The translations under genes were made by a program, and so were the position numbers. The notes under the pieces were generated by a model, which searched no databases, had not been told where the DNA came from, and was given only the letters and a program-made list of their open reading frames with translations. From Salisediminibacterium halotolerans (GTDB lineage Bacteria > Bacillota > Bacilli > Bacillales > Salisediminibacteriaceae): a DNA stretch of 64,000 nucleotides. The DNA is taken from contig NZ_RKQQ01000003.1 of assembly GCF_003814815.1 (NCBI RefSeq), forward strand, positions 248,001 to 312,000, read 5' to 3'. Shown piece by piece: positions 17,593 to 26,123 of this stretch (the first letter of the stretch is position 1; the number at the start of each line of letters is the position of its first letter).

Positions 17593-19041
17593 ATGATGCA
17601 TGCAGCAGGAATAATGCCTGCAGGGGGCAATGTGCTTCATGAAAAGGCACAAGGGAAAACACCGCTAAACTCGTCATCGTCCATCAAGGAAAAAGACGGC
17701 GGCTTTTCTGCGCTGCTTGCCGGTCTCTCCTTGGGTGAAGAGAGCGAAAAAAAGGGAGCGGAAAAGCTGTTATCCCTGCTCGATTCCGGGATTGAAGACA
17801 GCGGAAAGCTGAAGTTGCTGATGACAAACGCAGATCTCTCTCTTGAAGAGATATTAAAGGACGTGTCGTTGTCAGCAAAGAAAGAAGAAGCCCTTGCGGA
17901 GATCGGTTCGTTATTGAATCATGAAATACCGGCGGCTTTTGCAAATGCTGATTATGCCGAATTGCTGGAAAAAATGCAAGATCTGCTTGCAGAAGTTCCC
18001 GAGGATTCACTCCGGCTGGATGAGGAGAGCTTAGCAAGTGCGGATGCCGAAAACCTCCTCGGCGAATTGCCGTCCGAGTGGCGTGAGGAACTGAAAGCGT
18101 TCTTTGAAGAGCAGGTTTCCTTTCAAGAACTGACGGAAGATTTTGCAGACAGCGGCGATCCGCTTGCGATTATCGCCATGCTGATCCAAGCAGGTGATGA
18201 GCAAACGCCGGTTGAGTTAATCGATGGAGATTCTGAAGCAGCGTTTGTTCAGGCTTTGGAACAAACGGCGGCAAAATTGTTTAGCCTAAAAGATCCAGCT
18301 TCCCGTCCCGAAAGCCGTTCAGTCTTAAACGACATGAGCCGGTTATTTCAAAAAGCCGAACAAGAGCGCCAGATGCCGGCTATAACTGAAAGAGCGAGCG
18401 AGAGCAGCCGTTCTGAATCAGCGTCAAGCCGGTACGCGGAATTAGCCTATTTAAAGCAAGCAGCGCAAAAAGCTGTAGCGACGAATCCCGGCAATCAAGG
18501 ACCTTCGTTAATGCTCGAGTCAACGAACAGTCAACTCGCTAGGTTTCAGCATTTTATGAGTTCAGCCGGCGACACCCAGCCGCAGCAATCAGAGCGGACT
18601 TCGCAGGAACAGCTGATACGCCAATTTCAAAATCTGTTATCCCGCAGTTCGTTTCAGCAGTTAAATAACGGTTTGCAGCAGCTGAATATTAAATTGCACC
18701 CTGAATCACTCGGGCGCCTTGATATCCAGCTTCAACAAGTTAACGGCATGATGACGGCCAAATTAATGACAAGTACGCAATCGGCCAGAGAATTGCTGGA
18801 TGGCCAGCTGCAATCTTTAAGAAATGCTTTCCAGGCACAAAATATTCCAGTGGAAAAAATTGAGATTACGCAGCAACAGACCAATCAGCTGTTAAAAGAT
18901 CAAAGTCAATCTGATGCTGAAAATGGCAGCCACTCGCCGGAAGAGGATGCAGACGAACACGAAGAAGCTGAAACGCTTGATTTTTCCGAGTTTCTCGAAG
19001 AAACGCTGGAATCTGAAGCATCCATGAACGAAGAAGCTTAA
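17593..19041 (+). CDS. fliK: Flagellar hook-length control protein FliK
   Basis: A 482-residue exported ruler protein that sets hook length and triggers the switch of export specificity at FlhB. The N-terminal 330 residues are low in conservation, acidic and Gln/Ser/Glu-rich. The conserved C-terminal domain (about 350-440) shows LNIKLHPESLGRLDIQL and then LLDGQLQSLRNAFQAQNI. The tail is strongly acidic. I use the ATG at 17593, 7 bp after AGGAGGTG; a GTG at 17584 is part of the SD itself. It lies between the MotE-like gene and flgD, its usual place. Confidence 0.95.
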   Translation: MMHAAGIMPAGGNVLHEKAQGKTPLNSSSSIKEKDGGFSALLAGLSLGEESEKKGAEKLLSLLDSGIEDSGKLKLLMTNADLSLEEILKDVSLSAKKEEALAEIGSLLNHEIPAAFANADYAELLEKMQDLLAEVPEDSLRLDEESLASADAENLLGELPSEWREELKAFFEEQVSFQELTEDFADSGDPLAIIAMLIQAGDEQTPVELIDGDSEAAFVQALEQTAAKLFSLKDPASRPESRSVLNDMSRLFQKAEQERQMPAITERASESSRSESASSRYAELAYLKQAAQKAVATNPGNQGPSLMLESTNSQLARFQHFMSSAGDTQPQQSERTSQEQLIRQFQNLLSRSSFQQLNNGLQQLNIKLHPESLGRLDIQLQQVNGMMTAKLMTSTQSARELLDGQLQSLRNAFQAQNIPVEKIEITQQQTNQLLKDQSQSDAENGSHSPEEDADEHEEAETLDFSEFLEETLESEASMNEEA

Positions 19042-19056
19042 TGAAGGAGGCAAACG

Positions 19057-19632
19057 ATGCCGATCACGGGTGATATGAACGCCCAGCCAATGCAGTCTCA
19101 GTTTGGAAACACCCAGCCGCAAGGTCCGGATGTGACGGACAGTTTAAGTTACGAAGATTACTTAGAGCAGCAAGAACAGCAGTCAGGACAAGGCGACCCG
19201 AACTTAGACCAGGATGCCTTTTTACAAATTTTAATGACTCAGCTGCAAAATCAAGACCCGCTGGATCCGATGGATGACAAAGAATTTGTCGCGCAAATGG
19301 CGCAATTTTCGTCAATGGAGCAAATGATCAGCATGAATGAAACATTGACTGATTTCGTTGCCTCGCAAGAACAGCAGCAATTTGTCAGCCACAGTGATTT
19401 AATCGGCAAACAAGTTGAATGGGAAAGGCCGCTTACAAACGAAGAAAAAGAAGAAGGGCTGTCCGAAGAAGAAGTTCATTTAGAGAAAAACAGCGGACTC
19501 GTTACCGCCGTCAAATTTAAAGACGGCAATGCAACGCTTGTGATTGATGATGAAAAAGAACTGTCAACCGAGGATATTCTCTCTGTGCAGGAACCGGCAG
19601 CAGAAACCGCGGCAAACGAAAATCAACTTTAA
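19057..19632 (+). CDS. flgD: Flagellar hook assembly (cap) protein FlgD
   Basis: A 191-residue hook scaffolding protein. The core motif is complete: LDQDAFLQILMTQLQ, NQDPLDPMDDKEF and MAQFSSMEQM (about residues 48-90). After it comes a beta-rich segment with LIGKQVEW and LVTAVKF. The protein is longer than B. subtilis FlgD (about 140) because of a Gln-rich N-terminal extension and an acidic C-terminal tail. The SD GAAGGAGG lies 7 bp upstream of the ATG. Confidence 0.96.
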   Translation: MPITGDMNAQPMQSQFGNTQPQGPDVTDSLSYEDYLEQQEQQSGQGDPNLDQDAFLQILMTQLQNQDPLDPMDDKEFVAQMAQFSSMEQMISMNETLTDFVASQEQQQFVSHSDLIGKQVEWERPLTNEEKEEGLSEEEVHLEKNSGLVTAVKFKDGNATLVIDDEKELSTEDILSVQEPAAETAANENQL

Positions 19633-19644
19633 GAGCAGGTGACA

Positions 19645-20040
19645 ATGATGGATCACAAAATCATGCCTCACCATATTCGGCAGCCGATGCAAAAGCCGCC
19701 TGTCCAACCGAAAGAGGCGGAGCCGAAAACGTCCGGGACGTCGTTTCAATCTGTGTTGAACAAAACGCTTGAGGAATCGCCCGAGCTGAAAATCAGCAAA
19801 CATGCAGAAAAACGGTTGCAAGAACGCGGTATTGAAGTCGCAAGCGAGACGTGGGAAGGCATTCATGAACGGGTAAAAGAAGCAAAATCGAAAGGTGTGA
19901 ACGATTCACTCGTTTTAACAAATGACGCGGCGTTTGTAGTCAGTGCTGATAATGAAACAGTAATCACAGCGATGGCCCGGGATGAAGCGGGCTCGCAATT
20001 ATTCACCAATATTAACGGCGCAATTATTATCGACGAGTAA
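19645..20040 (+). CDS. Flagellar operon protein of the TIGR02530 type
   Basis: A 131-residue protein between flgD and flgE. The conserved part (about residues 50-130) shows ISKHAEKRLQERGIEV, NDSLVLTNDAAFVVS and a DEAGSQLFTNINGAIII-like end, which I recognise as the flagellar operon family TIGR02530 found in this position in many Bacilli and Clostridia. No transmembrane segment or catalytic motif is visible. A role in hook assembly or its regulation is plausible from location only. Two adjacent ATGs (19645, 19648) follow AGGTGA; a GTG at 19639 is inside the SD. Confidence 0.82.
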   Translation: MMDHKIMPHHIRQPMQKPPVQPKEAEPKTSGTSFQSVLNKTLEESPELKISKHAEKRLQERGIEVASETWEGIHERVKEAKSKGVNDSLVLTNDAAFVVSADNETVITAMARDEAGSQLFTNINGAIIIDE

Positions 20041-20127
20041 ACATGTCGGCCGGACCTAACGGAAGCCGACCCGCTGCTGACTGACAGATGCAGCGCAAAC
20101 ATTCATAAATCGAAAGGGGAAGGTACT

Positions 20128-20997
20128 ATGATTCGCTCTTTATACTCAGGAATTGGCGGCATGGACAACTTTCAAAATAAGCTCGATGTCATCGGGAATA
20201 ACATCGCAAACGTAAATACGTACGGTTTTAAAAAAGAACGGGCGACGTTTAACGACTTAGTCAGTCAGCAAATGCAAGGGGCAACGGGTGCGACAGATGA
20301 CCGGGGCGGAACGAATCCTCAGCAAGTCGGACTCGGCGGCGGCTTATCGTCTGTTGATACGATCGCTACACAAGGCTCTTCGCAAGGGACAGGCAGAGAC
20401 TTGGATATGGCTATTTCAGGCGACGGTTACTTTATTGTCAACGACGGCGATGAAGAATACTTCACGCGTGCGGGGAATTTCTATCTCGACGAAGAAGGCA
20501 CGCTTGTTAATGCGAACGGCATGACGGTGCAAGGTTACGGCCCTGATGTGGATCCGGAAGGTGCGGAAGAGGATTTCGGCGAGCTGCAGGTGCCTGCCGG
20601 AGAAACAGCGGATGCAATCGGGTTAGATGACGGCGGCGATGCGACACTGGACAGTTACAGTATTTCGCAAACCGGCGAAATTAACGGTGTCTTCTCCGAC
20701 GGTGAAGTCCGTTCGCTCGGACAAATCGCGATGGCGAATTTCAACAATCCGGAAGGGTTGAATAAACAAGGGGATAACTTATTACAGCCGTCCGCAAACT
20801 CGGGTGACCCGCAATACGGTATCGCAGGAACGGAAGGCCGCGGAGAAATTCAAGGATCGATGCTCGAGATGTCTAACGTCGATCTTGCTGAAGAATTTGC
20901 TGAGATGATCGTCGGTCAGCGCGGATTTCAAGCTAATACCCGCATGATTACGACTTCGGATGAAATTTTACAGGAATTAGTTAATCTAGGGCGTTAA
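20128..20997 (+). CDS. flgE: Flagellar hook protein FlgE (FlgG-like length)
   Basis: A 289-residue axial protein. The N-terminus carries the rod/hook signature (IRSLYSGIGGMDNFQNKL, then GNNIANVNTYGFKKER), and the C-terminus ends with AEMIVGQRGFQANTRMI and EILQELVNLGR, the paired coiled-coil ends of the FlgE/FlgG family. In B. subtilis the equivalent gene at this position, formerly called flgG, encodes the hook protein (264 residues). The length is close to that and shorter than enterobacterial FlgE. Position after flgD and the TIGR02530 gene supports hook protein. The central domain is acidic. SD AAAGGGGAAGG precedes the ATG. Confidence 0.9.
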   Translation: MIRSLYSGIGGMDNFQNKLDVIGNNIANVNTYGFKKERATFNDLVSQQMQGATGATDDRGGTNPQQVGLGGGLSSVDTIATQGSSQGTGRDLDMAISGDGYFIVNDGDEEYFTRAGNFYLDEEGTLVNANGMTVQGYGPDVDPEGAEEDFGELQVPAGETADAIGLDDGGDATLDSYSISQTGEINGVFSDGEVRSLGQIAMANFNNPEGLNKQGDNLLQPSANSGDPQYGIAGTEGRGEIQGSMLEMSNVDLAEEFAEMIVGQRGFQANTRMITTSDEILQELVNLGR

Positions 20998-21004
20998 TCG
21001 GTTT

Positions 21005-21028
21005 GGCTTAGCGCACAGGCGCTGAGCC
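21005..21028 (+). other. Stable hairpin between flgE and flbD
   Basis: GGCTTAGCGC (21005-21014) pairs with GCGCTGAGCC (21019-21028), 10 bp with one G-U pair and a four-base loop, 7 bp after the flgE stop. There is no T-run, so it is more likely an mRNA stability, processing or translation-control element than a terminator. Confidence 0.65.
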
Positions 21029-21106
21029 TGCCCGCTTTACCGATCGATCATTCGCAGGCAAAGGAGGCAGAGTTTCACTTCTGACAGTGGAACTCGCATA
21101 CATATT

Positions 21107-21349
21107 ATGATTAAACTGACAAGGTTAAACGATCAGACGTTTACATTAAATGCTCTTTATGTGGAACAGGTTCAATCGTTTCCTGATACAACGATTACAT
21201 TGACGAACGGGAAAAAGATTGTCGTAAAAGAGAACGAAGCGGACGTCGTCGAAGAAATTGAACGTTTTTATAAGCAAATCGGCTTTATGCCTTTGCTGAA
21301 GTCTCCGCAGCAATCGGCGGAAGAAAAGGGGAACGGTTTTGATGTTTAA
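21107..21349 (+). CDS. flbD: FlbD/SwrD family flagellar protein
   Basis: An 80-residue protein of the FlbD family (SwrD, formerly YlzI, in B. subtilis), needed for full motor torque during swarming. The conserved first 60 residues read [20 protein letters not shown] and [15 protein letters not shown], followed by a variable tail. The ATG at 21107 has no SD at normal distance: AAGGAGG lies at 21061-21067, about 39 bp upstream. No alternative in-frame start lies between them. A GTG-initiated eight-codon frame (21087-21110) ends over the flbD ATG, so translational coupling is possible. fliL overlaps the 3' end by 8 bp. Confidence 0.93.
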   Translation: MIKLTRLNDQTFTLNALYVEQVQSFPDTTITLTNGKKIVVKENEADVVEEIERFYKQIGFMPLLKSPQQSAEEKGNGFDV

Positions 21350-21773
21350 CAATCGATTAGTAAATATTATGCTGATTGTGCTAATCGCTTTAACGTTAAT
21401 CGGCGCAGTAGCATTGGTGCTGTATACCCAATTTTTTGATGAGGGAACCGCGGATGGTGAGCCGACGATCGACGAAGTGATTGAACGCTCTGTTGAAACG
21501 GATGAAATCACAACGAACTTGCAGTCCAACCAAGTTATCCGTTCCCAGTTTGTCATCGAGTTAAATGATAAAGGGGCGCGAAATGAACTGGAAAAAAGGG
21601 ATTTTCAAGTCGAAGATATCATTATTAACGAACTCTCCGAACTTGGCTCAAGTGACGTCGACGGACAAAAAGGCCGCGAAGAGATGAAACGAAGTGTGAT
21701 GAATGAAATGAATCAGCTTCTTCAAGAAGGGTATGTCGAGGAGATTTACATTAACCAATGGGTCGTTCAATAA
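21342..21773 (+). CDS. fliL: Flagellar basal body-associated protein FliL
   Basis: A 143-residue single-pass membrane protein that surrounds or supports stator units near the MS ring. The transmembrane helix is [20 protein letters not shown] (about residues 6-27). The extracytoplasmic domain contains [19 protein letters not shown] and ends [11 protein letters not shown], as in Bacillus FliL. I choose the ATG at 21342, 9 bp after AAAAGGGGA; a TTG one codon upstream is also possible. It overlaps flbD by 8 bp. Confidence 0.95.
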   Translation: MFNNRLVNIMLIVLIALTLIGAVALVLYTQFFDEGTADGEPTIDEVIERSVETDEITTNLQSNQVIRSQFVIELNDKGARNELEKRDFQVEDIIINELSELGSSDVDGQKGREEMKRSVMNEMNQLLQEGYVEEIYINQWVVQ

Positions 21774-21808
21774 CGATTAAAGCCGGGAAAGAAAAGAGGT
21801 GATGCTTC

Positions 21809-22804
21809 ATGGCAGATGTGCTATCGCAAGGAGAGATTGACGCTCTTCTCTCTGCCCTTTCAACAGGGGAAATGGATGCAGATGAATTGAAAAAAGAAGA
21901 CGAAGAAAAAAAAGTTAAAACGTATGATTTTAAACGGGCTTTGCGCTTTTCGAAAGATCAGATCCGCAGTTTAACGCGGATTCATGAAAACTTTGCGCGG
22001 CTGTTAACGACGCAGCTGTCTGCGCAGCTGCGGACATTTGTCTCGATTAATGTCGCTTCGGTTGATCAGCTGCCGTATGATGAATTCATTCGTTCAGTAC
22101 CGAAAATGACAATTTTGAACGTGTTTGAGCCTTATCCGCTCGATGGACGGTTCGTCATGGAGGTCAACCCGAATATTGCTTATGCGATGCTTGACCGCAT
22201 GCTCGGAGGACAGGGCGAAGCGTACGACAAAGTTGATAATTTGACAGAAATTGAAACGAAAATTATGACGCAGCTGTTTCAACGCACACTCGAAACGTTC
22301 CGTGAAGCATGGATGTCAGTGGAAGAGTTCGATCCGGTTATGGACGATATGGAGGTTAATCCGCAGTTTTTACAGCTCGTCTCGCCGAATGAAACCGTGG
22401 TCGTCGTGTCATTTTCAACGACAATCGGCGAAACATCAGGGATGATAAACATTTGCCTGCCGCACGTAGTCATTGAGTCGATTTTGCCGAAGCTGTCCGT
22501 TCATCTATGGATGCAGACGAAAAAGAAAGAGCCGGATCCTGCCGAAGTTGCTGCACTTGAATCCAACCTTAAACAGGCGCCGCTGGAAATGACGGTTGAA
22601 CTCGGGCACTCCGAGATCACAATCGAGGAGTTTATTCAGCTTGATATCGGCGATATGATCGAATTGGACCAGCTGATTGACGATCCGCTGATCATGAATG
22701 TGGATGAACAGCCGAAGTTTAAAGTGCAGCCGGGCAAGATAAAACACAATCTCGCTGTGCAAATAACTGATGAAATAGAAGAGGAGGGACTTGCGGATGA
22801 ATAA
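21809..22804 (+). CDS. fliM: Flagellar motor switch protein FliM
   Basis: A 331-residue C-ring protein. The N-terminal VLSQGEIDALLSAL segment is the CheY-P-binding motif. The middle CheC-like domain contains YDEFIRSVPKMTILNVFEP and MLDRMLGGQGEA, and the C-terminal SpoA domain starts near PLEMTVELGHSEITIEE. Length matches B. subtilis FliM (332). SD AAAGAGGTGATG precedes the ATG. The 3' end overlaps fliY by 8 bp. Confidence 0.98.
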   Translation: MADVLSQGEIDALLSALSTGEMDADELKKEDEEKKVKTYDFKRALRFSKDQIRSLTRIHENFARLLTTQLSAQLRTFVSINVASVDQLPYDEFIRSVPKMTILNVFEPYPLDGRFVMEVNPNIAYAMLDRMLGGQGEAYDKVDNLTEIETKIMTQLFQRTLETFREAWMSVEEFDPVMDDMEVNPQFLQLVSPNETVVVVSFSTTIGETSGMINICLPHVVIESILPKLSVHLWMQTKKKEPDPAEVAALESNLKQAPLEMTVELGHSEITIEEFIQLDIGDMIELDQLIDDPLIMNVDEQPKFKVQPGKIKHNLAVQITDEIEEEGLADE

Positions 22805-24038
22805 AGAAAATGATGATATGCTTTCGCAAGAAGAAATCAATGCCTTGTTAAACGGCATAGATGAAGAAGACGAAAACGACGCTGAATTATCGGCAGCTGA
22901 AGCGGATCAGCCGGAAAATAAAACTTCAGACCGGGGCAATTATTTATCTGATATCGAAGTGGATACATTAGGGGAAATCGGCAACATTTCGTTTGGAAGT
23001 TCGGCTACCGCCCTTTCTTCCTTGATGAATCAAAAAGTCGAGATTACAACGCCGGGAGTTTCCGTTATTCACAGCGATGAGCTTGTAAAAGAGTTTCCGA
23101 AACCTCATGTCGCCGTTTCGGTAGAGTATACCTCCGGTTTTGAAGGGTTAAACTTGCTCGTCATTAAAACGTCCGACGCTGCCATCATTGCCGATTTGAT
23201 GATGGGAAACGACGGGACAGCTCCGCCTGCAGAACTCGGCGAGATGGAATTAAGTGCTGTTCAGGAAGCGATGAATCAAATGATGGGTTCAGCATCGACG
23301 TCGATGTCGACTGTATTTAATAAAAAAGTCGATATTACGCCGCCGAATATCAACATGATGGATTTAAAAGAAAACCCTGAAGGCATCACACTGCCGGACG
23401 ATGAAATCATGGTGAACATTTCTTTTCATCTGAAAGTCGGGCAATTGATCGATTCGAAAATTATGCAGCTTTTGACGGTGGATTTTGCCAAAGATATGGT
23501 CGCAGAATTAATGAATCCGGCAGAAAGCGAGACGGCGTCACCGGCTGCGGAAGCAGAAACCGCACCGAAAGAAACGGAACAACAGCAAACGCCAGAGCCA
23601 AAGGGAGAACCGCAGCGCAGCGAGGAGCCTGTCATGTCAGCACAGAGCGGCGAAGACCAAGCCTCGGCTGGCAAAAACCAGCAAATTTCTTCGCGTCAGC
23701 ACCGCGAAGGCCGGGAGGCGGATGTGCAGCCGGCAGCTTTTTCAAACTTCGACGGCCCGTCATTATCGCAAAACGAACAGAAAAACCTCGATATGCTGAT
23801 GGATATCCCGCTGGAAGTGACGGTTGAACTCGGGCGGACGAAGCGGTCGATTAAAGACATCTTAGAGATGGCGCAAGGCTCAATTGTGGAACTGGATAAA
23901 CTTGCCGGCGAACCGGTTGATGTTTTAGTCAATCAGCGGTTGATTGCCAAAGGCGAAGTTGTTGTGATCGATGAGAACTTCGGTGTTCGGGTAACAGATA
24001 TCGTCAGCCGGAAAGAACGGCTGAATAACTTAAGATAA
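22797..24038 (+). CDS. fliY: Flagellar switch phosphatase FliY (CheC-FliN fusion)
   Basis: A 413-residue protein joining a CheC-like CheY-P phosphatase domain to a FliN domain in the C ring. The N-terminus has a CheY-P-binding motif DMLSQEEINALLNGI. Two CheC active-site segments follow: GEIGNISFGSSATALSSLM and VQEAMNQMMGSASTSMS. A 90-residue Gln/Glu/Pro/Ala-rich linker separates them from the C-terminal SpoA domain (MDIPLEVTVELGRTKRS). It is longer than B. subtilis FliY (about 378), mainly in the linker. The ATG at 22797 follows GAGGAGGG; a TTG at 22791 adds two residues and is less likely. Confidence 0.97.
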   Translation: MNKENDDMLSQEEINALLNGIDEEDENDAELSAAEADQPENKTSDRGNYLSDIEVDTLGEIGNISFGSSATALSSLMNQKVEITTPGVSVIHSDELVKEFPKPHVAVSVEYTSGFEGLNLLVIKTSDAAIIADLMMGNDGTAPPAELGEMELSAVQEAMNQMMGSASTSMSTVFNKKVDITPPNINMMDLKENPEGITLPDDEIMVNISFHLKVGQLIDSKIMQLLTVDFAKDMVAELMNPAESETASPAAEAETAPKETEQQQTPEPKGEPQRSEEPVMSAQSGEDQASAGKNQQISSRQHREGREADVQPAAFSNFDGPSLSQNEQKNLDMLMDIPLEVTVELGRTKRSIKDILEMAQGSIVELDKLAGEPVDVLVNQRLIAKGEVVVIDENFGVRVTDIVSRKERLNNLR

Positions 24039-24062
24039 CTTCGAGATTGGAAAGGAGACGAG

Positions 24063-24428
24063 ATGATGGCAACAAGCGTATTGATTGTAGATGATGCCGC
24101 GTTTATGCGGATGATGATTAAAGATATTTTGGAGAAAAACGATTTTAATGTCGTCGGCGAAGCTGCCGACGGACAGCAGGCAGTGGATATTTATAAAGAA
24201 CAGTCCCCGGATTTGGTCACGATGGACATAACAATGCCGGAAATGGACGGCATAACAGCATTGAAAGAAATCCGCACACATGACCCGAACGCCAACGTGA
24301 TTATGTGCTCAGCGATGGGCCAGCAAGCGATGGTTATTGACGCTATTCAAGCCGGCGCGAAAGACTTTATCGTCAAACCGTTCCAGGCAGACCGTGTGCT
24401 GGAAGCGATTAATAAATCCCTTGCCTGA
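24063..24428 (+). CDS. cheY: Chemotaxis response regulator CheY
   Basis: A 121-residue single-domain receiver that, when phosphorylated by CheA, binds FliM/FliY to change motor rotation. The acidic pocket is VDDA near residues 9-12, the phospho-acceptor Asp55 lies in VTMDITMPEMDG, and the switch Ser (MCSAMGQQ) and Lys (FIVKPF) are present. Location in the fla/che operon after fliY matches B. subtilis. SD AAAGGAGA precedes the ATG pair. Confidence 0.98.
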   Translation: MMATSVLIVDDAAFMRMMIKDILEKNDFNVVGEAADGQQAVDIYKEQSPDLVTMDITMPEMDGITALKEIRTHDPNANVIMCSAMGQQAMVIDAIQAGAKDFIVKPFQADRVLEAINKSLA

Positions 24429-24449
24429 CAGCATGGAGGTGTCGAACGA

Positions 24450-25157
24450 GTGATCATTAAAAGTATGTTCGTGCTGCTCTTAACGCTCAGCGTATTCCCG
24501 TCTGCTGTCAGCGCTGATGAATTCGGCGAAGAGAATCAATCTGTGATCGACGGCTTGCAAGATTCTCCGCCTGAAACGGAGGCGCCTCAAGAGGACGGCG
24601 TGCCGGACGAAAGCGACACAAACGATCCGTTTGATCAAGACAGCACGAATGAAGAAGATGAAACCGAAGCGGCAGGTATTCAAGATCAAAATATGTTTTT
24701 TCTGACAATGCAGCTGCTTTTAGCACTCGGTGCGGTCATTTTTGCGATTTATGCGATCTTGAAATTTATTAATAAACGCTCACAGCGCTTTAACAGTCAC
24801 CGGACGATCCAAACAGTCGGCGGCGCCGGCGTCGGTCAAAACAAGTCGGTCCAGCTTGTGAGAATCGGAGAAAAGGTGCTTGTTGTCGGTGTCGGCGATT
24901 CCGTTCAGCTCTTAAAAGAAATCGATGATCCTGAAGAAGTGGCTGCGATAACGGAAGAGATTTCTGGAAATGAGTTTTACGCTGAACCGGTCTCTAAGTT
25001 GACAAGCTGGCTGAAAAAGACCGGCAGCCGTTATTCGGCAGGGGAGAAACCGTCGGCTTCGAATGAGGAAGCGTTTAAAGATTTATTAAACCGGGAGATG
25101 CAGGATGTCAAAAAATCGCGGCAAAAGATTGATTCGGCAATGGAGGATAGAAAATGA
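24450..25157 (+). CDS. fliO: Flagellar biosynthesis protein FliO (FliZ)
   Basis: A 235-residue membrane protein that helps assemble the FliP ring of the export gate; named FliZ in older Bacillus annotation. It has an N-terminal signal peptide (about residues 1-22, ending SAVSA), a very acidic extracytoplasmic stretch (23-80), one transmembrane helix (about 82-105) and a cytoplasmic domain with VGGAGVGQNKSVQLVRIGEK and VLVVGVGDSVQLL, typical of FliO. The start is GTG at 24450, 9 bp after GGAGGT. The stop overlaps fliP by 4 bp. Confidence 0.92.
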   Translation: MIIKSMFVLLLTLSVFPSAVSADEFGEENQSVIDGLQDSPPETEAPQEDGVPDESDTNDPFDQDSTNEEDETEAAGIQDQNMFFLTMQLLLALGAVIFAIYAILKFINKRSQRFNSHRTIQTVGGAGVGQNKSVQLVRIGEKVLVVGVGDSVQLLKEIDDPEEVAAITEEISGNEFYAEPVSKLTSWLKKTGSRYSAGEKPSASNEEAFKDLLNREMQDVKKSRQKIDSAMEDRK

Positions 25158-25837
25158 TCGATTTGTTAATGGTCGAAATACCGGCCTTGGATATATTCAG
25201 CGACGATCCGGCCAATTTAACATCAACCGTTCAGCTTCTGCTTTTATTGACGGTGCTGTCGCTTGCTCCGGGGATATTAATATTGATGACCAGCTTTACG
25301 CGGATCGTGATCGTCCTCTCGTTTGTCCGAAACGGCTTGGCAACGCAGCAAATGCCGCCCAACCAAGTGATTGTCGGACTGGCGCTGTTTTTAACCTTTT
25401 TTGTCATGGCTCCGACGTTTTCGGCCGTGAACGAAGCTGCGCTTGAGCCGTTGTTTGAAGGAGAATTGTCACAAGAAGAGGCATTTGAAGCGGCGGCGGA
25501 CCCGATGAAAGAATTCATGGCTGAACATACGAGAGAACAGGATTTGGCGCTTTTTATGGGCTATGCCGGCCAGGAGCAGCCCGATTCATTGGATGATATT
25601 CCGCTTACATCGCTCGTTCCTGCATTTGCCATCAGCGAATTAAAAACCGCTTTTCAAATCGGTTTTATGATTTTTGTCCCGTTTTTAGTGATCGATATGG
25701 TTGTTGCGAGCGTACTCATGTCGATGGGGATGATGATGCTACCGCCGGTTATGATTGCGCTGCCGTTTAAAGTCTTGCTGTTTGTCATGGTTGACGGCTG
25801 GCATTTAGTGATACGCTCGTTACTATTAAGTTTTTAG
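25154..25837 (+). CDS. fliP: Flagellar export gate protein FliP
   Basis: A 227-residue polytopic membrane protein forming the core of the flagellar type III export gate. Motifs LTSFTRIVIVLSFVRNGL, QMPPNQVIVGLALFLTFFVM and ELKTAFQIGFMIFVPFLVID are diagnostic, as is MGMMMLPPVMIALPFKVLLF. A signal-like hydrophobic N-terminus is present. Starts in an ATGA overlap with fliO. Confidence 0.98.
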   Translation: MIDLLMVEIPALDIFSDDPANLTSTVQLLLLLTVLSLAPGILILMTSFTRIVIVLSFVRNGLATQQMPPNQVIVGLALFLTFFVMAPTFSAVNEAALEPLFEGELSQEEAFEAAADPMKEFMAEHTREQDLALFMGYAGQEQPDSLDDIPLTSLVPAFAISELKTAFQIGFMIFVPFLVIDMVVASVLMSMGMMMLPPVMIALPFKVLLFVMVDGWHLVIRSLLLSF

Positions 25838-25849
25838 AGGTGGATGATT

Positions 25850-26119
25850 ATGAGTCCAGATCAAGTCATAGCATGGGCGGAGCAAGGCGTATTTACGACT
25901 TTGATGATCGCTGCTCCGCTGTTAATAACTGCGCTCGCTCTCGGATTGTCCGTCAGTATCTTTCAGGCGACAACACAAATTCAGGAGCAGACGCTTGCGT
26001 TCATTCCGAAAATTGCCGGTGTTTTGATCGCTCTAGTCATCTTCGGACCTTGGATGCTGTCACAGGCGATGACGTTTGCGACGGATATTTTCAGCAATCT
26101 GCATGAATATATAGGTTAG
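25850..26119 (+). CDS. fliQ: Flagellar export gate protein FliQ
   Basis: An 89-residue protein with two transmembrane helices, part of the FliPQR gate. The QATTQIQEQTLAFIPKI segment between the helices is nearly invariant. I choose the ATG at 25850 because AGAGGTGG lies at normal distance and the length equals B. subtilis FliQ; the ATG at 25844 is too close to the SD. fliR starts 4 bp after the stop. Confidence 0.97.
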   Translation: MSPDQVIAWAEQGVFTTLMIAAPLLITALALGLSVSIFQATTQIQEQTLAFIPKIAGVLIALVIFGPWMLSQAMTFATDIFSNLHEYIG

Positions 26120-26123
26120 TGCG

